Source: Pogostemon cablin (lineage: Eukaryota; Streptophyta; Magnoliopsida; Lamiales; Lamiaceae). Taken from it: a DNA stretch of 64,000 nucleotides. Positions 33,060-46,347 of the stretch are shown here, one piece after another. Each line of letters begins with the position of its first letter. The first letter of the stretch is position 1. The stretch spans positions 23,302,981-23,366,980 of the forward strand of contig CM042979.1 of the NCBI GenBank assembly GCA_023678885.1, in the 5' to 3' direction. The notes beneath the pieces were generated by a model. It worked only from the letters and a program-made list of their open reading frames with translations. It was not told where the DNA came from and did no database searches. The position numbers and the translations under genes are program-made.

Positions 33060-34619
33060 GACAAGAAAGCAAGTATTGTACTAGCACATCACATACTCTA
33101 CTCAAGACTTCAAGCATCAATGCATATTCATACAAACTATCATCTCAACACCACTTGCTTATTCAACATTCTCAAAACATCTTCAATTACACCTTCTTTA
33201 ATCATCAAAACATAACCAACAAGCATGCATTAAGCAATTCAAGCAATTCAATCAAAAATTCAACATGTTTCCCTCAATGAACTACTTCAATTTCATCAAT
33301 TTCAAACCAAATCAACATGCTCATTCTATGGTATGTTCTATACCCTTGATTAATCCACATAAAAATCCAAGTTCTATCAATAATCAATCAACCACAAACC
33401 AAGAAACAAGAATTCATATGAAACCAATCAAAATATCAACATTCACCATGAAATTCAACCATACTCAACATCAATTCTCTATTTCACATCAAATTTCTTA
33501 CCTAAACCTTCAATCCTAGAGTAATTGAGTTGGAAAAACGTACCTTGTGACTTGCCCATGCTGAATAACCGATCGAAAACACAAAACAACCAAAAACGCG
33601 ATTTCAGCCCTAACTCGCGACGAAATCCGCCCAAAACCGCGATCGAATCGATAATTCAAGGTGTAATGTTGTGTAATCGGTGTGAAATCAAGTGTAATTG
33701 AAGAATTTGTGCAAGGGTGTAGAGGTTCGAAGGGGGTTCGAGGTTTGAAGTTTCGAAAAAATGATCGAACCCCTCTGAAAATTCAAACTTAAATCGCGTA
33801 CCTGGCTTGGTTCGACCTCGGGTTCGACCACCTGGACTGGTCGAACCATGGATGGTGAGGTCGAACCTCTCTTCTGGACAAACGATCTTCTTGGTTCGAC
33901 CAGAGGTTCGACTTGCTAAACAGGTCGAACCTTTCTTGAATTGGTCGAACCCCTCTTCTGGAAAACAGAGTACTTCCGACTGACAGGTTCGACCATAGGT
34001 TCGACCTCCTGACCAGGTCGAACCACTATGGCTTTGGTCGAACCTTCTCTCTGGACAACTTTCAACGCCGGTTCGACTTCCTCTGCCTTTGTTCGACCTC
34101 CGGCTCTGGTCGGACCACTCCTAGACTTGGTCGAACCTACCTCCTGATTTCCAAAACTGAGTGTTCTTCATTCACTACATACTTCAAGCTTCAACACAAC
34201 CTCATTAGGTACAATCTAGAGCACAACTTCAGAAATTGTTCCACATAATATCATTCATGAGTATTTCCGTAAAAGAAAACACAACCAAAAACCACTGAAC
34301 ATTAGGCAAATTGTAAAAAATCGTCACATCAAAATCGATTAAAATTTCAACATGGCCGCAAAAACCAACTCCCCTAACAAACAATACAAAGAAAAGATTA
34401 TACTCTTAATGCTTCAATGAGGTAATAACATCACACCCCCCCAAACTTAGTAAAAACACAAGTCGAAACTAAGTTTGAAAAGAGATGTAATTGCCGATTA
34501 GTAAGCATCTTAAATATAAAAATTTCTTACTCACACAAAAGAAATAAAGCAATAAAACGGAAGAGAAAGCTCTCAACAAGCGCTCATGTTTAACGTCGAA
34601 GAGTCACGACGGTACCAAA
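33060..34619 (-). other. Spacer between pol and 3' ORF with GGTTCGACC array and purine tract
   Basis: 33809-34138 holds about fifteen GGTTCGACC/GGTCGAACC words in noncoding DNA. The minus strand reads TTTGGGGGGGTGTGATG at about 34445-34429, a polypurine tract just after pol that is conserved in the plus-strand element. The stretch 33090-33540 is AT-rich with CAATTCAA-type words and no gene. Confidence 0.75.
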
Positions 34620-37600
34620 TCAGATCAAGGTATCATCAAAAATGACACACGCATCATCCGGCGACCTATAATGCTTCAATCGATGCCCATTCGCCATGAT
34701 AACGTCTCCATCTTTGTCAATAAGCTCATAACTCCCCCCTCCTAAGGCCCGATGAATCATGAACGGTCCCGTCCACTTAGACTTCAACTTGCCTGCAAAA
34801 AGCTTCAAACGAGAGTTAAAAAGTAGTACCTCATCTCCTTGTTTGAACTCCTTGTACGAAATTTTAGAATCATGCCACCTCTTCATTCGTTCCTTATAAA
34901 TCTCTGAATTCTTGAAAGCACGACTCCTAAACTCATCCAATTGATTCATGTGAGTTAGCCTCAACTCCTTTACATCCTTAAGGGACAAGTTCAAGCGACG
35001 CAAAGCCCAAAATGCTTTGTGTTGTATTTCTACGGGTAAGTGGCACGGCTTCCCATAGACAATTTGATACGGTGACATATCTAACACCGTCTTGTAAGCG
35101 GTCCGGAACCCCCATAACACATCATCAAGCTTCATAGCCCAATCTTTTCTATTAGTTCCTACCACTTTCTCCAGAATCTGCTTTACTTGACGGTTGGAGA
35201 CCTCCGCCTGCCCATTTGCTTGCGGATGATAGGGTGTAGTAACCCTATGCCTAACACCATAATCCTTAAGCATCTTCTCCAGAAATTTATTGACGAAGTG
35301 GGAACCTCCATCACTAACTAATGCTCTCGGAACTCCATAACGGGCAAAAATATGCTTCTTTAGGAAAGATAAAACAACTTTCGAATCATTAACACGAGTA
35401 GGAATTGCTTCCACCAACTTCAAAACATAATTCACCGCAAGAAGAATGTAGAGAAACCCATTCGAAGGGGGAAAAGGCCCCATAAAATCGATCCCCCATA
35501 CATCAAATATCTCCACGACTATACTAGGCTGCAATGGCATCTCATCTCTCCTACCTATATTACCCATGCGCTGGCATCTATCGCAAGACGCCACATAGCT
35601 CTCACTATCTTTAAATAAAGTAGGCCAATAAAGAGCGGATTGAAGTACCTTAGCTGCAGTCTTTTGCGCTCCGAAATGCCCCCCATTCGGTTGTGCATGG
35701 CAGAACTCCAGCACACTTTCCATTTCCATCTCGGGTACACATCTTCGGACAATAGAATCTGTACAAATCTTATAAACAAATGGATCATACCATATAAATG
35801 TCTCAACATCCCTACGAAATTTCGCAAGTTGATATCAGTTGAGATCCCTTGGAATTTCACCAATGACAATGTAATTAACATAATCCGCGTACCATGGATC
35901 CATACCTTGTGCTGCAACCACACATGCTCGCTCGGCACCTTCAACAGCCACAGCCATGATCTTCTCATCAGGGAACATCTCTTCAATATACTCGAAAGAA
36001 TTATCACAATGCTCCCTAGTCTCCAACCTTGACAAGTGATCGGCCAACACATTTTCTGTTCCTTTCTTATCCCGAATCTCCAAGTCAAACTCCTGCAGTA
36101 GTAGAATCCATCTTATGATCCTAGGCTTCGTCTCTTTCTTCTCCATCAAATAACGAATCGCTGAGTGATCCGTATACACAATCGTCTTCATGCCAACCAA
36201 ATACTGACGAAACTTATCGAATGCATACACAACAGCCAAAAACTCCTTTTCAGTTACCGTATAATTCTTCTGTGCCGCATCGAAAGTCTTACTCGCGTAG
36301 TAAATGACGCAGAACTTCTTCTCCCTTAGCTGCCCAAGCACCACACCCAATGCTACATCACTTGCATCACACATAAGTACAAACGGTTGCATCCAGTCCG
36401 GTGTGATCAAGATAGGGGCAGTAATAAGCGCCTCCTTCAAAACTTGAAAAGCTGTTAAACACTCATCATTAAACACAAAAGGAATATCCTTCTCAAGTAA
36501 ATGAGATAAGGGCTTAGAGTATTTTTAGAAGTCCTTAATGAATCTCCTGTAAAAACCGGCGTGTCCAAGGAAGGACCGCACTCCTCTTTCATTGGTCGGT
36601 GGTGGAAGCTTCTCAATTGCCACCACTTTAGCACGGTCTACCTGTAATCCCTTGGCGGAAACATGATGCCCAAGAACAATCCCATCCTTCACCATGAAAT
36701 GGCACTTCTCCCAATTCAAGACAAGATTAGTTTCTTGACACCTTTTCAAAACAACAGCAAGGTTAGACAAACACATATCAAAAGAAGAACCAAAGACTGA
36801 AAAATCGTCCATGAATACTTCCATGATCTTCTCTATCAAACCATCAAAAATCGCCATCATGCATCTCTGAAAAGTAGCAGGCGCACTACACAATCCAAAC
36901 GGCATCTTCCTAAAAGCAAAGGTCCCGTAGGGGCAAGTAAAAGTGGTCTTTTCTTGATCCTCGGGAGCAATCATGATTTGATTATACCCCGAGTATCCAT
37001 CCAAGAAACAATAAAACTCATACCCTGCAAGAAGATCCAACATTTGATCCATAAATGGAAGAGGGAAATGGTCCTTACACGTGTTCTCATTTAATTTCCT
37101 GTAATCCACACATGTACGCCATCCCGTAGGAATTCTCGTGGCTATAGCTTCTCCATCCTCAGCTTTCACTACAGTCATGCCCCCCTTCTTAGCAACTACA
37201 TGCAATGGACTCACATGGGGACTATCACTAATAGGATATATAATTCCAGCATCCAACCACGTAAGAATTTGCTTCCTTATCACCTCTTGAATTGCGGGAT
37301 TCACCCTACGCTGATTCTGAACACTAGCCTTGGCTTCATCCAACAACCTAATCCGATGCATACAATACGAAGGACTAATACCTTTCAAATCATCAAGTGA
37401 CCACCCTATTGCAGACTGATACTTCCTCAAAACATCTAATAACTCCTCAAGTTGATCATCATTAAGGGAAGAAGATACAATTACCGGATATTGTGCATTA
37501 TCAACAAGAAAAGCATACTTCAAGTGATCCGGCAATGGTTTCAACTCCTCATTTCTTTTCTCCACTGGAGTGTTTTCGTTATCCAAAGGCAAGTACTTCC

Positions 37601-40600
37601 TGGTCCATTTGACTTCTTCCACTTTATTTCTTTCCAATGCAAACCTGTCATCACCCAAAGCAAGTAAGTTTTCAAGAAATTCAATACATACCTCATTAGA
37701 AAGTCCGTCAAGCTCCGTAGTGGGATAAGTAAGAGATTCCATCAAACATGTCTCAAGAGGATCCTTTGACAAGATCAGAGACATATCCTCCTTCACAATC
37801 TCCTCCACCACGTCAATACTATAACATTGGGACTCCATTGGCATTTTCATTGCTTTGTCCAAGTTGAAAAGTACTTCTTCTTTGTCCATTCTCAACTTCA
37901 GTTCTCCCTTCCGAACATCTATCATAGCTCCAGCTGTAGCAAGGAATGGCCTCCCCAAGATTAAAGGAACATTATCCTTGTCATCATCCATTTCTAATAC
38001 AAGGAAATCCACAGGAAAAATTAGCTTCTCCACCTTTACTAGAACATCTTCAACTATACCTTTCGGAAACGTCATAGATCGATCTGCCAATTGGAGAGCA
38101 ACAGTTGTCGGGGTCATCTTCCCCAAACCAAGCTTCTGAAAGATGGACAACGGCATCAAATTGATGCTTGCCCCTAGATCGCATAAAGCTCGCCGTGCTG
38201 GCCCCTTCCCGATCTCACATAGAATAGTAAAGCTCCCCGGATCTTTCATCTTTGGTGGCAACTTCTTTTGAATAATTGAGCTACAATTCTCCGATAAGTT
38301 TACCGTTTCAACTCCGGTTAAGCTTCGCTTCTTCATCAATATGTCTTTAAGGAATCGAGAATAATATGGCATCTCCATGATTGCCTCTGAAAAAGGGATG
38401 TTCAAGCTTATCTTGTTCATTATCTCTGAAAACTTCTTGAACTTTTCTTCCAACCCCTTCTTCACCAGCTTGTAGGGAAACGGTGGAGGTATCTTTGTTT
38501 TGAGAATCCCCCATTCATCACGATCAACCTTCTCCGCTTTCTCCTTTTCGGCTCTTAATCGCTTAGCTCTTTCCCATTTTTTCTCAGCTATTATGTCTGT
38601 ACTTTGCTCATTCCGTACCACTGGAGTTGCATCAACACCACAAGGAACAACAGGTGCATCAAACAAAACATCTCGGCGAGGTTCGACTGGGGTTCGACCA
38701 GGCTGATAGGTCAAACCAGGACTGTATTGGTCGAACCTCTCTCCTGGAAGACTGATCTCATTCTGCTCCGGAGGTTCGACTTGGGTTCGACCAACATTGG
38801 AAGTCGAACCACTGCCCCTTTGGTCGAACCGCTTCACTGTATAATCTCCATCCTTCGGTTCGACCTGGGTTCGACCTAACGAGTTGGTCGAACCCTCGTG
38901 ATCGTGGTCGAACCGTTCCTGCATCAAAACAGAGTGCTCTGGCCGATGAGGTTCGACCTGGGTTCGACCTAAAAAGTTAGTCGAACCCTCCGCGTGTTGG
39001 TCGAACTGCTCCTGCGTCAAAACAGAGTGCTCTGGCCGATGAGGTTCGACCTGGGTTCGACCTGAAAAGTTGGTCGAACCCTCTGCGTGTTGGTCGAACC
39101 GAGGCTTAGAAAATTCCAACTTTGATTCCGGCCTCATCGGTCCCTCGTACTGCGTTCCCGACCTCAGTGTGATGGCATTACACGACTTCAGATTCTCTAT
39201 ACTCTGAGACGGAAACTTACCTTTTCCTACAGTTTGAGTCAATGTGTTCACATTCTCTGCAATTGTACCCATCAACAATGTGAGATCTTTCACTTGAGTG
39301 GACAAATCTCTGTGGTGATCATCAATCTTTTTCTCAAGCTTTGCCTCAAGGCGGTTCACTCTTTCATCATTCTTTACCATGTACTGGTTCACAGTATCCT
39401 CGAACCCAGGCTTCCCTTCTTCCACCTTTTCTCCCGGATCAACACCCATCGGAAGTTGCACTGCATTATTCGTATTGCTCCATGAAAATTCAGGCCTCCT
39501 TGGTTGCTGTTGATAACTACCAGATGGACCACGATTATTAAAGTTCCCTCGATAGTTCCTTTGGTAGTTCCGGTTTCCTTGATTTGGGTACCTCGTTCCT
39601 TGAATACTTTGACCCATGGCATAATTTGCTTCCTCCAATTCGTCTTGGATGGTTCCATTATTCATCATCTCTTGCTGCATGATTGTCACTCGTTGGGATA
39701 TCTCGCCGATCTGCTTCTGTTGAGACTCAAGTAGTTTGTTGATATTGGACAAGCTCGAAATGATCTCATCCTCTCTCTTAGTCTTCACCATTGCTTGTTC
39801 AACCTGAGCTACCTTTCCAAGAACATATGTACCTCTAACTCTATCAGTGGGCCAATCCCTCGAATTCATTGATATGTCTTCAAACAATCTCTCGGCCTCA
39901 ACGGATGACTTTGTAAGCAATGCTCCATTAGAAGAAGCATCAAGTAGCACTCTTGATTCACAGTCCAATCCGTTATAAAATATACTGATATATTGGGCTT
40001 TAGATAACCCATGTTGAGGACACTTCCTGAGCTTGTCCTTGAATCTATCCCACGCTTCATGAAATTTCTCACCTCCACTGATAGCAAATTGGTTAATATC
40101 TTGCTTCATCTTAAACACCTTCGAAGGTGGCATATACCTCTCCAAGAATCTTAACTTCAATTGCTCCCACGTGGTGCACTCAGCTGCATTAATAGTATCG
40201 TACCAATCCCTCGCCTTTTCAGTAAGCGAGAATTTGAACAAAAGGATCTTCCTAGCATCTTCATGTTCTCCTACGTCTTTTTGAGTACTTGCATAGCCCA
40301 AGAACTTGTTCAGATGCTGCTGCGGATCCTCGAAAGACCCTCCTGAAAAGGAGTTCCTTTCTATCATGCTAATAAGAGCGGGATGAAGATCGAACGCTGT
40401 GTTAGTTCCCCTTGCTCCTAAAAGCTTATAATTTCCAGCCCCATTATTTCTGAAAACCTCACGGATGGCTAGATTATCCGGATTCGCTGCCATGTTGACT
40501 GTTACTACTTCCAAATTAACTTCAGTTGTAGCCTCAATCGCTTGCCAAATCTGCTCGTCAACCTCAACTCCAAAATTCAGAGCTTCAGTTGAGTCTATTG

Positions 40601-40697
40601 CCTTTGCCTTGCTCTTCTTCTTCTTCTTCTTTCTTGATGATGCTCCAATCTCAGGATTATACGGTTCAAGATTACCTTTCTTTGATCTTGTGAGCAT
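34620..40697 (-). pseudogene. Gag-pol polyprotein of the minus-strand Athila-like element
   Basis: One frame of about 2025 codons from Met 40697, broken by only two stops: TAA at 36527-36525 (after RRFIKDF) and TGA at 35837-35835 (after IPRDLN). Domains in order: Gag capsid (residues about 125-260, FLERYMPPSK near 190); RGG-like RNA-binding stretch (NYQRNYRGNFNNRGPSGSYQ, about 375-395); five RFD...GST...GRT...VEP units from the GGTTCGACC array (38680-39100, residues about 531-672); protease (CDLGASINLMPL, about 842); reverse transcriptase with VFMDDFSVFG (about 1296) in place of YxDD; RNase H ([13 protein letters not shown] and following); integrase with HHCC zinc site and D,D,E residues in GIDFMGPF, SDGGSHF and QAEVSNRQ. 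All catalytic residues seem kept, so the copy is disabled mainly by the two stops. Confidence 0.9.
38680..39100 (-). repeat. GGTTCGACC array within gag-pol coding sequence
   Basis: Five units of about 90 nt. Each unit normally carries two GGTTCGACC then two GGTCGAACC words, in different codon phases, so one DNA word yields R-F-D, G-S-T, G-R-T and V-E-P. Same type as 25432-26029 in the other element. Confidence 0.85.
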
Positions 40698-40786
40698 ACA
40701 CCTAAAACAAATAAGAAAGAAAACAACAAAACAAGGTAAATAGTCCTAATAAACTAGAAATAATACAAAAAAGATAGTTTACGCCG

Positions 40787-40804
40787 TCCCCGGCAACGGC
40801 GCCA
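40787..40804 (-). other. Primer binding site, tRNA-Asp
   Basis: The minus strand reads TGGCGCCGTTGCCGGGGA, six bases inside the 5' LTR, identical to that of the plus-strand element. Confidence 0.9.
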
Positions 40805-40810
40805 AGAACT

Positions 40811-42475
40811 TGATAGGGGTTTTCTCAACACACAAATTAATCCTCAAGTATAAGGATATCAATTGTAGTCGCGAAAATGACCAAGTTACAATATCGAACC
40901 TACGGGACGGATAAATATCAATTTTATAATCTTCTAGTATATTTCAGACTATGTTGGTAATTGTAAAGGTTTAATGGATAGTAACTTCTAATCGAAATAA
41001 CAAAAGAAATAGCAAAAGTAGAGAGAAGTGAGTTGTGATCAATAAGAATGATAGGTAGTTCGTTGGGTCATCCAGTTTCACTAGCAATTCGTATTTTCGT
41101 GTGATGGTGTCTGACTCTGCCCTGTGGTTTGTGGACGCATCACTAGACCATGCAAGTTTACTCTATAGACACAAGTAAATATGCGCTTGACACGTGTGAA
41201 TAACATCGGAGCAAGAGATATGCTTCACCCCCTTTCTAGGTACTATCATAATCAATTATCTTCTACGTCTAGAATCTAACCCGATTTGATCTCCCTTTTT
41301 AGGTACTATAAAGTTATACTCTTTATCCTATTCATCAACCCGAATTTAATTCAATTCATGAATATTCATATAAGACAGTTCTAATAATACTTCGGAATCC
41401 CTTCACTTAGAATTATAACGATAAACCCTGCTCAGTAGTGAACTCACTCAATCAATAACCATGTCATGTATTCAGACTCTACACAACGATCATTGATGCA
41501 CAAAACGACTATGAGTATGGATTAAATATGCAATCTTATATAAAACAAACTACAGGTAGTGTTGTACGGAGTTTTACACACGAAACACGAATTACATCAT
41601 GAAACTTTCATAACCCTAGAACTACCAAGGTGGTTCTAGCCCATGATTGATCTAGGAACAATCATGGTTAGATTAATCATTCTTACTTGAACCTTCAGCG
41701 AACCTCTGTCACAGCCTCCGGATGGATCACCACCTCTACTCTTGTCTCTCCTATGATTGACGATTAAAAAGCTCTCTTTATTCTCTGTATGAGCCTCCTT
41801 TTATACTTGTAATCATGTCTCTAGGGCTTGGAATGGGCTTTCTAAGTGATCTCACGCGTTTCGGCCTCGAAAATCCGGATAAGATAAGTTCTCGCACACA
41901 GGTTCGACCACGTCAAGCAGGTCGAACCCCGAGCCACAGGTCGAACCCCAGGTCGAACCCCACTACTGGAAGAATTCTGCACAGGTTCGACCTTCTGGAC
42001 AGGTCGAACCACTTAGGCCTTGGTCGAACCCCAGGTCGAACCTCAGCACTGGACAACTCTTGCTCCCGATTCGACCAACTGGTAAGTCGAACCCCAACGT
42101 CGTGGTCGAATCCTCCTTCTTGCAAACTGGTTCGACCATGGTTCGACCTGATGGCCAGGTCGAACCAACTGAGTCGTGGTCGAACCCATCTCTGTATGTC
42201 CAGCAACGTTGGTTCGACCTGCTGGAGAGGTCGAACCCTCCACCAGCCAGGTCGAACCCACCTACTTCTTGGGCGGTTCGCGTGGCTTCGACTCCGTTTC
42301 TTCGATTCTTGGCCCTTTCACTCCGTTTTTGCTAAGAAAACACTCAAATAGCTCCACTAAAACCTGATTCATGCTATTTCACAATATATATAGGTTTTCC
42401 ACCTATTTCCACATCAAAACTCTCCAAAACTAGCACAAAACATAGCGCCAAACTTGTGAATTTACACACTCATCA
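40811..42475 (-). repeat. 5' LTR of the minus-strand element
   Basis: 1665 bp, starting TGATGAGTGTGTAAATTCAC at 42475. TATAAAAG at 41805-41798. The motif array at 41901-42258 lies about 95 bp upstream of the TATA box in the direction of transcription. Confidence 0.95.
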
Positions 42476-42480
42476 TTCAT

Positions 42481-43590
42481 CCATATCTTTTATTTCTTAT
42501 TTAATTCCCTTCTCACATCTATATATATTTTACATCATTATTAATGTGAGATGTGACCGCAACACAATCATTCTACACCCCACAAGGGGGGATCACCCCC
42601 CAACCATCATCCACATCCTTTCCTCCATCCATCCATCCATCACTGTCAAGATTCATCTGTGGAATCAAGAGGAGAAACCAAGAGAAGGATTTAAATGGAG
42701 AAGGACGCGACAACTCCCGTATCTATGGTTTTATTCATTTTCTAATTTATCTTGTATTTTCCAGATATATGGGTCCAACTCCCATGATTTTTTTTCGCAA
42801 CATCGTGGGCTAGAACCGTTTTAGTATATCTAGGGTTTTGAAGGTTTCTATGAATTAATTGAACTTTCGTGTGTATACTCCGTACAACACTACTTGTGGA
42901 ATTATTTTATATATGATTATGTATTTTTAATCCATATTTACGGTCGTTTTGTGCATCTTCAACTGTTATATAGAGTCTCAATATATATCTTGGTTGTTGA
43001 TTGAGCGCGTTCACTGCTGAACAGGATTCCATGTTATGATTCTAAGTGAGGGGACTCCGAAGCTTCATCAAAACTGTCATATATGAATATTTATTAATTG
43101 AATTGAATTCAGGTTAGTAAGCAGGATAAAGAGGTTAATTTTATAGTACCTAGAAAGGGGGTGAAATTATATCTCTTACTTTAAGGTTATTCACACGTGT
43201 TACATGCATATTTACTTGTGTCTATAGAGTAGATTTGCATGGCTTAGTGATGCATCCATATTCCATAAGGTAGAGTCAGACATTGATATAAGAAAGGGAA
43301 TTAATAAGTGAAACTGAATTACCCTAGGGCTACATATTCTCCATACTTGATTCACTTTTGTATTCTTCTAGTATTTATTTTTTTTTCTCGTTATTTTTAT
43401 TAATTTTTTATTAGTTGATAATTCTATACCTCAAATTTAATTGCTTTTTGTCTTAATTAATTTAGTTAATAATTAAATTGATAATACGCCGTCTTTTGGG
43501 TTCGATATTTAACTTGGTCACTTGCTTAAGCTGCAATTGATATCCTTAATACTTGGGGATTAATTTTGCGTGCAAAGAAAACGCACATCA
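42481..43590 (+). mobile_element. Rest of the oldest element's 3' LTR
   Basis: Continues the LTR broken at 19096 (CACAAGGGGGGATCACCCCC, then the shared TTAATACTTGGGGATTAATT) and ends GCACATCA at 43590. With 18637-19096 it gives an LTR of about 1.57 kb. 43591 begins the copia sequence into which this element inserted; GTAGA (43591-43595) is the expected right target duplication. Confidence 0.85.
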
Positions 43591-43960
43591 GTAGAGTCCG
43601 CAATGCATTTCTACTTTACACTCCACCATATTATGGCTCCTCCTCCAAAAGTAAATACATAACCCGAGGTGGATTTACTTGCATCTCTATCTGACTGAAA
43701 ATCCGAATCAGTATAACCCATAAGTAACAAAGTATCTGTCCGGTAAATAAAAAATAATCCCCAGTCCTTCGCAGGTACTTCAAAATATATTTTACCACAG
43801 TCCAATGTTCTTGTCCTGGGCTACTTTGATACCTACTGACCATGCCTACGGCATAACAGATATCCGGCCTCATACATAGCATTGCATACATGACGCTTCC
43901 ACTGCCGAAGCATAAGGAACCGCCTTCATATCCTCTATTTCCTCTTGTGTCTTTAGACAC
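43591..43960 (-). pseudogene. Copia RNase H region, interrupted
   Basis: The minus strand encodes MYAMLCMRPDICYAVGMVSR and VKYILKYLRRT, then GYTDSDFQSDRDASKSTSGY with FGGGAIIWWSVK, typical of the end of copia reverse transcriptase and RNase H. It breaks at KCIADST (43591), where the oldest Athila-like copy inserted. The rest of RNase H and the 3' LTR were not found left of 17205. Several frame changes. Confidence 0.85.
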
Positions 43961-44016
43961 ATTTCTTTAGATAGAGATATTCCATGTCTAAAAGGTAGAA
44001 AACCTTTCTTGGAATC

Positions 44017-44917
44017 TTATATACTAAAATGAGCCAAGATTGTATCAATGTATGAAGCTTGAGATAAGCATAACATTCTTTTCTTGCGATTCCTTATTAA
44101 TTTGATCCCTAGAATGTATCCAGATTCTCTTAAGTCCTTCATCCTAAACTGCTTAGACATCCATACCCTTACACCCGACAATACCTTTACATTATTTCCA
44201 ATGTGCAGGATATCATCCACGTAAAGTACAAGAAATACCACTACGTTTTTATCACACTTCTTGTACACACAAGATTCATCCGGACATTGAATAAATCTAT
44301 ATGATTGGATTACTTCACCAAAATGGATGTTCTATGATCTAGAAGCTTGTTTCAATCCATAAATGGATCTATTAAGCTTACACACAAGATGATCTTTTCC
44401 CTTTGGAAATGAATCCCTCTGGTTGCATCACATGGATGTTTTCCTCAAGACTTCCATTCAGGAAAGCTGTCTTGACATCCATTTACCATACTTCATAGTC
44501 CATATGAGCGGCAATAGATAAAAGAATCCGGATTGACTTAAGCATGGCCACAGGCGAAAAGGTTTCCTCATAATCGATCCCTTCTTTCTTAGTATACCCC
44601 TTCGCTACAAGCCTTGCCTTAAAGGTTTCCACCTTACCGTCATAACCTCTTTTTCTTTTATAGACCCACTTGCATCCAATGGCTTTCACACCATTGGGTG
44701 GTTCCACAAACTCCCAAACTTGATTATTATACAAGGATTCTACTTCAAATTTTATTGGCTTTTGCCAAGATTGAGCATCTTTATCATATAGTGCTTTGTC
44801 GTAATTCCATGGGTCAATTTCATGTTCACCAGGGACCAAGCCTGACGACTCACCCAATCCCATGAATCTATCCAATTGTCTCACAACCTTCCCACTACGA
44901 CGAGGCACCACAAGCAT
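44017..44917 (-). pseudogene. Copia reverse transcriptase, broken
   Basis: 44917-44483 reads WEFVEPPNGVKAIGCKWVYK, RLVAKGYTKKEGIDYEETFS and PVAMLKSIRILLSIAA. 44268-44017 holds the catalytic LYVDDILHIGNN and FRMKDLRESGYILGIKL. Between them stops and frame changes break the domain, so it is inactive. Confidence 0.9.
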
Positions 44918-46139
44918 TGTGTATCAGGTGTGACACGCGGTGCAGTGTCTTGTCGTATATTCTCTTGTACAGTTGGTATTATATTTGGTATTTCCCCTCT
45001 TACTTCTTCTAGAATATTTTTACTCATGGGTTTGTGGTTCATTACATAATCCTTTTCTAAAAATCTGGCGTTCGTGCTAATGATCACCTTTTGATCCTTT
45101 GGATTATAAAACAAACCACCTTTCGTTCCTCTAGAATATCCTATAAACAAGCAAACTTCAGTACGCGATTTTAACTTATCAGCATCTTCCCTTAACACAT
45201 GTGCCGGAGCACTCCAAGTCCGAATGTTTTAAGACTAAGCTTTCGCCTGGTCCACAGTTCGGTGGGTGTGTATGCTACCAATTTAGAAGGTACTAAGTTC
45301 AGGATGTAAGTTGTTATTTCTAAGGAGCTTTTATACAACACTGGAAGTCTAAGAAACTTACCTATAGGCAAGAGAGGGAATAGATCCTTTCCAGGCAAAT
45401 CAAAAGTGTGATTAGTCCAGAATCGACTGGATTCTCCGTTCGAATCAGATGTAGCAGTTCTGGTACAAAAAGAAAAGAAGTTTGCCCTTTCTTTCTAAAC
45501 ATTGGACCTTTTGGCTTTGTCAACACAATGGCCGTCCCCTTCATTCTACTATGCTGACCCTGGCCCAGGCCAACTTTTTGGGAAACACGTTCCTACCGTG
45601 CTTGCGGCCCGGCTGGCCTGCCGGTGGTAGTGGGAATTTCCTCTACTTCTAACTAAAGGCGAATAGGCGGCAGTATCCCTAGATCGAATTTGGTATTCTA
45701 GAATAACTCATCATTGACCTTACCATATCATAAGAGTTATATTCCTTCTTTTCGCTACACCATTCTGTTGGGGTGTGCCCAGTGCAGACAATTGAGATTC
45801 AATTCTGGCCTTTGATAAATAATTCCTAAACTCTCCTAAGAGGTATTCGCCACCACAATCAGATCGTAGTGTCTTGATACATTTTTCAAGTTGCTTCTCC
45901 ACACCAGTCTTGTACTCTTTGAATTTATCAAAGCACTCAAACTTGCGGCGCATCAAATAAATGTATCCATATCTAGAATAATCATTAATAAAAGTGATGA
46001 AATATTCATAACCACCTCTTTCCTGGACAGACAAAGGACCACATAAATCAGAATGAATTAATTCCAACAGATCCTTGGCTCTATACCCTATTTCCTTAAA
46101 AGGCCTTTTGGTCATTTTCATTCCAAGCAGGATTCGCAA
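44881..46139 (-). pseudogene. Copia integrase and connecting region, broken
   Basis: 46139-45720 encodes LLELIHSDLCGPLSVQERGG, TLRSDCGGEYLLGEF and GTPQQNGVAKRRNITLM. Both Asp residues are present, but the usual catalytic Glu of NGVAERRN is Lys here, so the site is lost. 45720-45400 is disrupted (GC-rich patch near 45590). 45398-45192 and 45198-44881 keep parts of the C-terminal region (TELWTRRKLSLKTFGLGVLR, FIGYSRGTKGGLFYNPKDQK). Confidence 0.85.
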
Positions 46140-46347
46140 GTTGGATAATTTTCCACTACTAATGAGCTCAAAGGCCCATCAACTATCAACCTTTGAATCC
46201 TACTCAAGTTAATATGACCTTGTCTTAGATGCCAAATATATGTTTGATTCATTTTTTAAGGTTCTTTTCTTTTATTAGTAGATGTATCATTCAATTCAAT
46301 TTGTTGCACTGTGTGAGAAATTGGATTAAAAGTGTACAAATTATCTA

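Larger units (their letters stand above)
19097..42475 (-). mobile_element. Complete Athila-like Ty3/gypsy element, minus strand (carries a nested element)
   Basis: Reading right to left: 5' LTR 42475-40811, tRNA-Asp primer site, gag-pol 40697-34620, a G-rich tract and motif array, a further 3' ORF (33059 onward), 3' noncoding region, polypurine tract and 3' LTR 20762-19097. The 5-bp duplication TTCAT flanks it at 19092-19096 and 42476-42480. The two LTRs (1665 and 1666 bp) differ by only scattered substitutions (for example near 19391 versus 41111), so insertion is fairly recent. The coding regions hold several stops, so this copy is probably not autonomous now. It interrupts the LTR of the older copy and is itself interrupted at 22292-31707. 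Confidence 0.95.
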
